Part shown: piece by piece, positions 55,676 to 64,000 of the stretch | Layout: every line of letters begins with the position of its first letter | Position numbering within the stretch: position 1 is the stretch's first letter | DNA from: Tethya wilhelma | Lineage: Eukaryota > Porifera > Demospongiae > Tethyida > Tethyidae | Direction: 5' to 3' | DNA: 64,000 nt | Assembly: GCA_964030475.1 (NCBI GenBank) | Contig: CAXIPT010000001.1 | Location: 12,878,810-12,942,809, forward strand | The notes under the pieces: generated by a model | Seen by the model: the letters and a program-made list of their open reading frames with translations, nothing else | The model's database searches: none | Told to the model about the DNA's origin: nothing | Program-made: the position numbers and the translations under genes

Positions 55676-57442
55676 TCCAGTATGAGAACTAGCCCCAGAG
55701 CTGACAGGAGATGACTTCACAGAAGCACCCAGAGACTGTGCTACTGACTGTGTGACGGAATTGACCACAGAGGCATACTCTGGGCTGAAACGGGACGGGA
55801 AGAGCCAGGACAGAAGATATTGATAGAACACCTTGGTGTCTTCTTGCTCAAGACCACTCCTATACGTGTGTGTAGTGTGTAGGTTGGCACGATCAAGATG
55901 GATGGTAGAAACAAATTCAATTGGTAACCAACTCAACAAACAAGGGAACATGCACAGCACAAAGAATGTAACTATGTGGATGAGATGAACGACAAATGGG
56001 TGGAATGAAACAAACTTACCATATCAAACAATCATTATAGAGCAGTACAGTTCTGTGAATACTTCTGCAAGAATCACAAAAAATTCATGTCATGCAACTT
56101 TTATGGCAAGAGAGTGCATGATTCATGAAAATATACCTGAAAGAGGTTTCAACAAGGTTGACAAAACAGTGGACTTTGAGATACATGTATTTGTCCAATG
56201 GTAGAAACTGAATTCCTTGAAAAACGCTGAAAATGTCGAGTTGACTAACAGTGACAGTCATCAGATACTACACATAGAGAGCAAACACAATAGAAGGATC
56301 ATAACTACTGATCTGAAGAGAAAAGAAAGATACTGTAGTATTGAAAAAAAAAACATGTTTACCCTGGAGAAAAACTTTTCTGCTCTCTGTTTGAGTCCCT
56401 CTACACCAAACTGCTTACTGATAGTTGTGAAACTTCCATTAAATAACTAGAGAACATGTGCAATGGATTATGGAAGTGGTACAACATGTGTACATGGTTG
56501 CACATACATGTACATACATGTACATACATGTATGAGTAAAGATGAATATAAAAGTATCATAGAAGTACCTTGAAGGTATTATAAGCCTTTATTAGGGCAG
56601 CATTTAAAACTGAATCCTACACAGAGACAGAAAATGACATACAGTATTAGAAATTTCAGTTGTCTATAGCAACATGAGCACAAACATCATGATTCGTGTA
56701 CCTGAACATGTTCCTCGTAGTAAACAATACTCTTCTCTCCATTGTTCACAACTTCTGCCCAGGGTATGCTCACCGTCTGGAGTGAGGGGGAAAGAAGAAA
56801 TGTACAATTAACGTCACAGTACAGCTACAATACGACACATGGACGATGTTCATGTGCACATAAGAATTATTACTCAGTGTGCAGCCCACTATTACTTGAG
56901 CAGTAAGACATTGATACAAGAAGAAATTAGGAGACCTTTACCAATATTCAATGACAAGCATTTATGGGTTTGATCCAACACTAGCACTTTACCTCAGTCC
57001 TGCATATACCTAGAACCACATACCATAATCATCCAATGATCTGGTTCAGCCTCATAAAATGCTTGTCTTAGTCGTTGCGTGTGAACAGCCTCACATGGTC
57101 TGTTAGGGTGAAAGGTCTTGGTGAAGTTTACCAGAGCCTCACATAGTCCTATGTTTCTAACTTTTCTGTTCTGTTTTTCTTCTTCAGGATGATAATAGAG
57201 GATCTTTAGATGCTCCTACGAGTGTGTACAAGTCATACATAAAATTTATCTACTACATAATTTTGGGCTAAAAAATCGCGCTAGATGCATGGATCTCTGT
57301 GTGTACAAAATGTATTCAAGCCAACTAGTGCCTTCATAGATACAGTATAAACATGTGTAAGACTTACTGTTCCTTCCTTCTTGCTCAAGGTGGGGTTGTA
57401 GACGAAAAAACTAACAAGCCTAGAGTCACGAATCACAGACAT
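53233..57442 (-). CDS. CCZ1: CCZ1, vacuolar fusion protein (Mon1-Ccz1 Rab7 activator subunit)
   Basis: With MON1, CCZ1 forms the exchange factor that recruits and activates Rab7 on late endosomes. Fourteen visible exons (minus): 57442-57368 (MSVIRDSRLVSFFVYNPTLS), 57215-57024 (ILYYHPEEEKQNRKVRNIGL...), 56776-56702, 56616-56569, 56446-56363, 56267-56137 (QLDIFSVFQGIQFLPLDKYM), 56052-56020 (LLYNDCLIW), 55859-55674 (SGLEQEDTKVFYQYLLSWLF), 55000-54859, 54676-54643, 54559-54442, 53739-53626 (FIYFNEMNLAVKS), 53492-53348 (MANYWVASRKSGHRRFFVVF) and 53288-53233 (EEVRKLCQKEFTNIFFLD). All junctions keep frame. The N gap 55059-55605 lies between exons 8 and 9 and may hide another exon. A TE copy (53775-54408) occupies the intron before exon 12. 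A (GT)n microsatellite starts exactly at the exon 8 donor. It shares a promoter with the next gene. Confidence 0.95.
53775..54408. mobile_element. Diverged copy of the inverted-repeat element family, in a CCZ1 intron
   Basis: It starts acaagcagtaaaaatttt and contains tcttggcacatgactacttc and the caaagttggcttaatgcc body. It ends cgtactaccgtacgtacgat at about 54389-54408. It is more diverged than the 43-kb copy and lacks the NRF1/CACGTG/DR1 cluster. An internal duplication (ctcagtctatagat...agtcaatg) is visible at 53886 and 54032. Confidence 0.7.
55059..55605. other. Assembly gap (547 N) within CCZ1
   Basis: A run of N beside the (AC)n tract in the intron after CCZ1 exon 8. It could conceal a further short exon of the middle longin domain. 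Confidence 0.95.
55606..55672. repeat. (AC)n/(GT)n microsatellite at a CCZ1 splice donor
   Basis: About 67 bp of perfect dinucleotide repeat running into an N gap. On the CCZ1 strand the exon ends ...ACTGGAAG and the intron begins gtgtgtgtgt, so the GT of the donor is the first repeat unit. Confidence 0.9.
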
Positions 57443-57562
57443 CTTGAAGGTCAAAGTTTATGAGTGGAACACGCCCACTCCGACTTTACGCCACACCTGC
57501 ATACACAGCGCGCATGCGCGTGCGAACTGTAAAATTCGTTGGGGACTGCTTTTCCAAGCAGA
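57443..57562. promoter_or_regulatory. Bidirectional promoter of CCZ1 and the adjacent membrane-protein gene, with NRF1 site
   Basis: Only ~120 bp separate the divergent start codons (57442 minus, 57563 plus). CGCGCATGCGCG at 57509-57520 matches the NRF1 consensus YGCGCAYGCGCR at every position. NRF1 palindromes are typical of TATA-less, bidirectional housekeeping promoters. Confidence 0.75.
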
Positions 57563-58953
57563 ATGACTTCTTCAACAATCAGAGCCTGTATTATAGTTGC
57601 AGCTGTGCTGCTACAGCTACTATTCTGTAAAGCTGGCAGAATTCAGCCTACTAGCATTCAGAATGGCCCAAGAGAGAAGATTCCAAGAGGGTACATACCT
57701 CCTCCGCCAAGACCAGGGCCTCAAACACCACCAATATCAACAGTTACTACAGCATCTCCTATGGCTCAACCTCCCTCAGGACCATCGGTACTAACAGCAG
57801 GACAATGTAGCATTGGTGCCAACTCCTCCTTATCGGAAATAACACCATCCTTTGCTGATGCTGGAAGACTTTACGTTGATGTGGGCAGACCAGCAAGTTG
57901 CACTGGAGAGGTGATCAGATATGAAGTGTGTTACATGGCACAAGGGCTAGGTGCTAGTATATCAATTGCAGTACTCAGGTACAATGAGAGACTAAGAGGA
58001 TACAGTATAGAAAACGTACACAGCATTGAGGTTAGCTATATTAGCAGTTCTGAGATAACAGAATCAGTTTGTGAGTACAATATTGATTCTAATGAACCAG
58101 TTATAATACAAAGAGGAGATTTAATAGGCTTTGTTTGTGATGAGAGCATTCGTGTAGCTTTTGGAGCACTTCCATCTGGTGTGAGTGGAAGTCTCAAGGT
58201 TTACAATGTTACAATAGAAGACAATAGACAAAGAAGCTTGAGATCAACTGGGAACCAAGGTGGCGAGGCTTTACTAGGAGTTGAATTAGTTGGACAAAAT
58301 CAGTTGGAAACATTTGGACAGAATGTAACACCATTACTGCGCATTGTAATGAGTAAGTCAGTGCATTCCTCAATTGCAATTGATTGCCTTTCAATCATAT
58401 GTGAAAACATTGCTTCTATTGATACCAGTAGTGTGCTTACATTATGTTGTAATCCTCATATAGAATGTGTTTCTTATTGACTTCCATAGATGAGACTGAC
58501 AGCAATGCCTCAAGCAGCACTCCTGTTCCCACACCTACTGTGACCCCAACACCTTGCACGCCAGATGACGATGACAACGACATTGAATTCACCCTCTTCA
58601 CCTCGCTGCTAGTCACAGCTGGAATCATTATTCTGATTCTTGTCCTCTTGGTGCTCTTCCTCACCTACTGTTTACTGAGACGAAAACAAAATAAATGCTG
58701 CAAGGTTTTATGTTGTATTAGAAGTTGTTGTAGAAGACGAAGGAGAGGTAAGGATGTTGCTACTTTCTTTGCCTGATGTGTTATGATAATGAATAGTATT
58801 TTTAACCCTCGGCGTGTGATTCCTCCACCACCACTACCGCCACCACTGGGAAGCTACCCTAGTGATCAGACCAATCTCACAGAGTCTCACAAGGGTCTGG
58901 ACCACACCTATGAGATGATTGAAACGTTGAGGCAGACTAATACACGTGTTTAG
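57563..58953 (+). CDS. Receptor-like single-pass membrane protein with sponge-type ectodomain
   Basis: I start at ATG 57563 (MTSSTIRACIIVAAVLLQLLFCKAG), an obvious signal peptide. A Pro-rich linker (IPPPPRPGPQTPP, about residues 44-56) leads to a ~200-residue ectodomain with paired cysteines: CSIGANSSLSEITPSFADAGRLYVDVG, CTGEVIRYEVCYM, CEYN, and RGDLIGFVCDES. Exon 1 probably ends at about 58352 (GTAATGA|gtaagt) and exon 2 spans about 58490-58747. Exon 2 gives a Thr/Pro stalk, an acidic patch, a transmembrane helix (LLVTAGIIILILVLLVLFLTYCLL) and a Cys/Arg-rich inner segment. A third exon (58789-58953) would add a PPPPLPPPLG motif and HTYEMIETLR, but its best frame is out of phase with the 58747 donor by one base. 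Either a base is wrong, another junction is used, or the retained-intron form ending TGA at 58776 is real. Family not known to me. The ectodomain is reminiscent of the fragment at 4694-5229. Confidence 0.7.
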
Positions 58954-59344
58954 TAGTGTACCATTTGCCATTAATTTATAAGACTCAGTAGTATATGCAC
59001 AAAGGATTTTATTTAATATAGCACTTAAATAGAAAGGCTTGGCTGACCAATTCTCATTGTAATCTGCTCTGGAACTCAGATACAGTAAATAGTTGAAGTT
59101 TTTGTGTATTGAAACAAAATAATAAACTTAACAAAATTAATAGTATGAAATGCATTACAAAGAAAATGGGAAAATGTATACAATGTCAATTTTAGTGAAG
59201 GTGTTGTTATTGTACCACAAATATGAACACTACGGCAGGAAGCTTGGGAATGAGGCTAATCCAAAACATCACTGTCAATAGTAGTAGCCCTAATACACTC
59301 TTGGTAATACTAGACCACTATTACACTCTCACTAACAGGCATTT
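58954..59344. other. Intergenic, convergent 3' region
   Basis: Contains aataaa-like sequences (e.g. 59120) appropriate for 3' ends. No coding frame. Confidence 0.35.
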
Positions 59345-59730
59345 TAATTACTGCAGTTATTAAAGGGATCGGGTTGCTCTTTTTCAAGACAACGACACTG
59401 ATGTCTTCCGTTCTCCCCATGTCATCCAGACACTCCACCATAGTCTCAAAACTGTAGGATAGTGAAGGCACCAACAAGGGGAGCTGTATATGTGTGCATG
59501 TACAGTGTACATTGTAAAGGTGTGAAACTGAAATTGATATTGTGAATGGAAAACAAGGAGAAAAAAATCAATGCTACCTCGTGCCAAAGGCTGTGACAAA
59601 TTTGTCATTGGAGTAGTCAGCTACAAAAAATTTCAAACATGACTCAGAGGATCTTCTTGGAAAAACTCACGTAGGAACTCAACTGCTACAACAGAGTCTT
59701 GTAGGTTGCTAAACCATTCACACTAGAGAT
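59345..59730 (-). CDS. Last three exons of an unidentified gene
   Basis: Minus-strand pieces with good splice sites: about 59724-59671 (CEWFSNLQDSVVAVEFL, donor gtgagt), about 59623-59580 (DYSNDKFVTAFGT, donor gtagca) and about 59452-59332 (FETMVECLDDMGRTEDISVVVLKKSNPIPLITAVIKMPVSESVIVV, then TAG). They join in one frame and give a compact ~78-residue C-terminus of globular character. Upstream exons should lie beyond 59730, but that side is a repeat array and I find none. The 5' part may be far away, lost, or the gene broken by the repeats. I do not recognise the family. Confidence 0.5.
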
Positions 59731-59968
59731 CATGAGTTAGCAACAAGAGTCAACGTGGGCTGTACACAGCAATAGAGTCAGTGAGTTAGCAATAGAGTCG
59801 CTAAGTTAGCAACAAGAGTGAACGTGTACCAATAGAGCCAGTGAGTTATCACATACCGTATAGCTGGAAGTATTTACGGTCAAACAATTTGACTGTTTAA
59901 TTTGCTCTGAAGAACATAAAGTAAAAATATTGACAGATTTAAATTTTAAGATTTGCACATGTGAATAG

Positions 59969-62252
59969 TATATGTATTATATGGTGGCCAAAATATTGGA
60001 GGATTGAATTTGACGATTTAATTGGACTTTGATCGTCAAACTGTCAAATAAAAATCACTGTCAATATTTCTGTCCATACAGTAGCAGGACATTTTCGAAG
60101 GAGGAAATTTTAGCAGATTTCGCAGTTTGGCTTCAGTCCATGAAAATTTTCTCCATAAAATTTTTCAGGTGAGGGACCTTCATATACACAAATCACCACT
60201 TTGGAGCACATGCAGATGCAAAAAGTTAATGTTGAGCAGCACACCAAACCTGGAAAGTGGCTTAGCAGATTTGTAAAACCTTTAAAATGAACTATCTGCA
60301 AGAAAGAGGAAGAGCTAAAATGGATCTCAACATGAGAATACACTTCTTCTGGCTGCTACTGACTCACTAGCCACGATAATTTTCCCACGAATTTCAATTC
60401 GAGATGAAAACATGAAATTTTCCCTCTTGAAAATTTCCTGGTAGTGTTACCACACAGAGTGGACTGCACACGTACTAACTCACTCACCCTATTGCTATGT
60501 GCTGTCCATGTTGACTCTTTCTCCTGATTCACTGACTCTAGTTGGCAACACATGGACTCTTGTTGCTAACATACTCATTCTATTGCTGTGTGGAGTCCAC
60601 ATTGACTCTTTTTACATATATTCCTAATCCATGGACTTTGTTGCTAACACATGGACTCTTGTTGCTAAACACTGACTCTAATGGCTGAAGTTGGACTTCA
60701 CATACCAATAAGAGGAAGTGTGTTAGCAACATTAGTTCATGAGTTAGTAAATATAGTAAATGTGGTTTGTGTACCCATTCCTCTATCATGCTCCCCCAGT
60801 GATGATGCTACTTCATGTCCATCGTGTTTATACTACAACAGTGAGAGCTCCAAGTGCAACATTTACTCTTTTTGCTGACGCATGGATTCTAGTTGATAAA
60901 CACTGATTCTAATGCTAAAATTGACACACTAACTCTATTGGTATGTGCAGTCTATTTTCCTAGATGCTAACTCTTTTTCCTAATTCCTGGACTCTTGTTG
61001 CTAACACACTGTTTCTATTGCTTTGTGAAGTCCACATTGACTCTTTTTCAAATACATTGAGTCTTGTTGAAAACCTATGGACTTTTGTTGCTAACAAACT
61101 GATACTATTGTATATGTATTATATGGTGGCCAAAATATTGGAGGATTGAATTTGACGATTTAATTGGACTTTGATCGTCAAACTGTCAAATAAAAATCAC
61201 TGTCAATATTTCTGTCCATACAGTAGCAGGACATTTTCGAAGGAGGAAATTTTAGCAGATTTCGCAGTTTGGCTTCAGTCCATGAAAATTTTCTCCATAA
61301 AATTTTTCAGGTGAGGGACCTTCATATACACAAATCACCACTTTGGAGCACATGCAGATGCAAAAAGTTAATGTTGAGCAGCACACCAAACCTGGAAAGT
61401 GGCTTAGCAGATTTGTAAAACCTTTAAAATGAACTATCTGCAAGAAAGAGGAAGAGCTAAAATGGATCTCAACATGAGAATACACTTCTTCTGGCTGCTA
61501 CTGACTCACTAGCCACGATAATTTTCCCACGAATTTCAATTCGAGATGAAAACATGAAATTTTCCCTCTTGAAAATTTCCTGGTAGTGTTACCACACAGA
61601 GTGGACTGCACACATACTAACTCACTCACCCTATTGCTATGTGCTGTCCATGTTGACTCTTTCTCCTGATTCACTGACTCTAGTTGGCAACACATGGACT
61701 CTTGTTGCTAACATACTCATTCTATTGCTGTGTGGAGTCCACATTGACTCTTTTTACATATATTCCTAATCCATGGACTTTGTTGCTAACACATGGACTC
61801 TTGTTGCTAAACACTGACTCTAATGGCTGAAGTTGGACTTCACATACCAATAAGAGGAAGTGTGTTAGCAACATTAGTTCATGAGTTAGTAAATATAGTA
61901 AATGTGGTTTGTGTACCCATTCCTCTATCATGCTCCCCCAGTGATGATGCTACTTCATGTCCATCGTGTTTATACTACAACAGTGAGAGCTCCAAGTGCA
62001 ACATTTACTCTTTTTGCTGACGCATGGATTCTAGTTGATAAACACTGATTCTAATGCTAAAATTGACACACTAACTCTATTGGTATGTGCAGTCTATTTT
62101 CCTAGATGCTAACTCTTTTTCCTAATTCCTGGACTCTTGTTGCTAACACACTGTTTCTATTGCTTTGTGAAGTCCACATTGACTCTTTTTCAAATACATT
62201 GAGTCTTGTTGAAAACCTATGGACTTTTGTTGCTAACAAACTGATACTATTG
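59969..62252. repeat. 1142-bp tandem duplication, almost identical copies
   Basis: 59969-61110 and 61111-62252 match base for base except for very few differences (e.g. cacacgtac at 60469 versus cacacatac at 61611). The junction is visible at 61110, where gatactattg runs straight into tatatgtattatatgg. It is either a very recent duplication or an assembly duplication. Confidence 0.9.
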
Positions 62253-62323
62253 GTATGTACAGTGACCATTGACTCTAAGACTTGTTGTTAACTAATGGAC
62301 TCTTGTTGCTAACACACTGACTA

Positions 62324-62962
62324 TTGCCAAGAGTGGATAAGAGGGGGGAGGAAGAGTATCGAACTACGGTATACCCCACGGAAACACTGTTGGGAAAGTA
62401 ACATGACTTGCACGTGACCATTTTCTCGTTTTTATCCGGATTCTACGCCGTATTCTCCATTACGTCATTCGCAACCAAAAACTACGGTAGCATGCGCAGA
62501 TTACCAGTAATGACTGTCTCGCAGTGAGCTTGTGAAACCATGATGAAACGAAGAAGCTGCCTGTTTTAAACCCATCGCTATACCTTTGGACCTGTCTTGA
62601 GTTGGATTCTACTAGTTTTCCGAGCCTGTCGTTTACCCTTGGCACTTAGCTTTTTTTTGGCAGTGGCACAGAATTTTCTTTGTTGCTAGCTTTTACGTGT
62701 GATTTGTCCTTCCTTTTAGCCTTTTTGCTCCGTTTTTCACAAGCTCCCACTTCCACTTTAGAGCCAATAGTCATCTCTGACTCAGAGCCAAGAAGCGCTC
62801 AAATTTTCTAGGCCATGTTTTGCTGATTCAGCAAGTCTGTAAATAAACGCGAGTGTTACGAGAGTTTGCGATTTTGCTCACGTGCAAACGCCCCAAAGTC
62901 ACGTTACTTTCCCAACAGTGTTTACTCTAGTTAGATACTCTTCCTCCTCTTATGCACTCTTG
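62324..62962. mobile_element. Inverted-repeat element, ~640 bp, inside the minisatellite region
   Basis: The outer ends (attgccaagagtgg, ggaggaagagtatc) and inner cactgttgggaaagtaac at 62382-62400 are repeated in inverted form at 62902-62962. No transposase frame. Flanking minisatellite makes the target duplication hard to see. Confidence 0.65.
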
Positions 62963-63523
62963 CTATTGCTATATGTACAGTCACCATTGACTCTTGTTGC
63001 TAAAACACAGACTCTATATATTGGTGTGTGAAGTCCACATTGAATGTTTATTCTAATTCAGGACTCTTGTTGCTAACTAATGGACTCTTGTTGCTAACAC
63101 ACTGACTATTGCTATGTGCATGCAGTCACCATTGGCTCTTGTTGTTAATACACTGACTCTGTGGGTATGTGCAATCTGTATTGATTTTTATTTTTAATTC
63201 ATAGACTCTTGTTGCTAACTCATGGACTCTTGTTGCTAACACACTAACTCCATTGGTAATGAGGAAGTACACAATGATTTTTATTCTAATTCATGGACTC
63301 TTATTGTGAACTCATGGACTCTAGTTGCTAACACACTGACTATTGTTATGTGAACTCACTATTGACTCTTGTTGCTAATACAGTGACTGTTAGTTTAAAA
63401 AAGAAATTTTTTTAGAAGCTAAAAGCTCAAAGTTCCTAAGTTATGCCAGGATTTTCGGTTCGAGCGATTACTCGAGCAGCCATTTTGGCTATGTGGCCCC
63501 ACCCACTATTACGTAGGTACGTN

Positions 63524-64000
63524 CATGCGCATATTAATGCCACGTGATAGATGACCTTTGAACTCTACCTACAAAGATGGCTGTATTGTAGTACATGAAT
63601 TTATACACTAAGTTTCAAAGCTTTCTAGTTTTTGTTTAGGCCTTTTTATGATGAAAGCGAGTGTCAAGGAATGTAGTACCCATGAAAAGAACTTACTTTG
63701 TGCTGTCAAAGTTGGCTCAACACATTCTGGTTCTCTGGAAATGCTTTTCAAGTAAGTCAGTTAGGAAGTACGTAAGGAAGTACGTTAGAAGAACAAAAAT
63801 GGCACTATGGTGGCTTCCCACTAGCGCTCTCTACGAGTGCTGAGGAAAGTTTTTGTGAGTTTTAGGCCTTGCATGCAGTTGGTAATCTGTCAGTGAGAGC
63901 TTCTGAGCAACTTTGAAGGTTTAATATTGTTTGACTAGATTTTTATGGTGGCCAACATTTTGTATTGTGTCTATGGGACAGTCGGCCCATTCCTACTATA
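63524..64000. mobile_element. Inverted-repeat element family copy, truncated by gap and window end
   Basis: It closely matches 43550-44020: partial catgcgcat after the N at 63523, CACGTG (63541-63546), TGACCTTTGAAC (63552-63563), AAGATGGCTG (63574-63583), then the body to ctatgggacagtcggcccat at the window end. It gives a third uninterrupted form of the hAT target site. Confidence 0.8.

Larger units (their letters stand above)
59731..63400. repeat. Minisatellite-rich region (gactcttgttgctaacaca units)
   Basis: Repeats of about 60-85 bp are built from tggactcttgttgctaacac, actctattgctatgtg, and agtccacattgactcttttt. They occur throughout 60500-61110, 61640-62310 and 62950-63390. At 59745-59860 the same motif lies on the opposite strand. 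Short frames here are repeat-derived. Confidence 0.85.

Noticed and set aside
54850..55960. Several long open frames of 260-310 codons across 54.8-56.0 kb
   Set aside because: They consist mostly of unknown residues from the N gap plus Cys-Val or His-Thr runs from the (AC)n tract; only the CCZ1 exons in them are real.
60110..62291. Paired 60-77 codon frames at 60.1-61.1 and 61.2-62.3 kb
   Set aside because: Identical because of the 1142-bp duplication, and built from minisatellite sequence; no protein features.

Overview
The window is AT-rich eukaryotic scaffold DNA with N gaps at 3244, 10791, 12400-12407, 19499, 23307, 24858-25080, 55059-55605 and 63523. Genes have very short introns or none. 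The gene content (a single-exon MPEG1/perforin-2 homologue, CCZ1, a receptor-like protein with an ectodomain I know only from sponges, and many THAP/ballast-type repeats) points to a demosponge, most likely close to Amphimedon. That assignment is inference from gene content and style; I could not search.

Layout. 1-31 kb is almost entirely transposable-element (TE) territory. At both 1-2360 and 21376-23306 lies the same TTAA-flanked element, carrying a THAP-domain relic on one strand and a P2X7 C-terminal (ballast)-like relic on the other. 5645-10790 is a large inverted-repeat element with ~1 kb arms; its left arm contains a complete hAT transposon with an intact 648-codon transposase and an 8-bp target duplication. 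10791-13790 is a palindromic repeat complex. 14.9-17.1 kb holds two head-to-head relics of Penelope-like GIY-YIG endonucleases. 17.1-20.4 kb is a duplicated block in which two TA-flanked elements have landed, and the empty sites survive in the second copy. 23.3-26.9 kb is a diverged repeat array. 30.1-30.9 kb is a decayed LINE reverse transcriptase.

31.4-59.7 kb is the gene-bearing part. In order: an 18-exon carboxylesterase (minus) with complete catalytic residues and a C-terminal KDEL; an intronless GH3 glycosidase (minus) broken by one in-frame TGA; a divergently transcribed pepsin-family protein (plus) that has lost its second catalytic DTG and flap motif; a decayed Helitron; an intronless MPEG1-like MACPF protein (plus); CCZ1 (minus, 14 visible exons, one N gap); a single-pass membrane protein (plus) sharing a ~120-bp promoter with CCZ1; and the last three exons of an unidentified gene (minus). 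Four products are predicted to be secretory, ER or membrane proteins with digestive or immune flavour (esterase, glycosidase, pepsin-like protein, perforin-2), and CCZ1 acts in late-endosome maturation. I see no evidence that they form a pathway beyond proximity.

59.7-63.5 kb is a minisatellite-rich region with a nearly perfect 1142-bp tandem duplication; the window ends inside another copy of the large inverted-repeat family. Across the window that family spreads a compact set of promoter-like motifs (NRF1-like palindrome, CACGTG, DR1-like site, YY1-like site).
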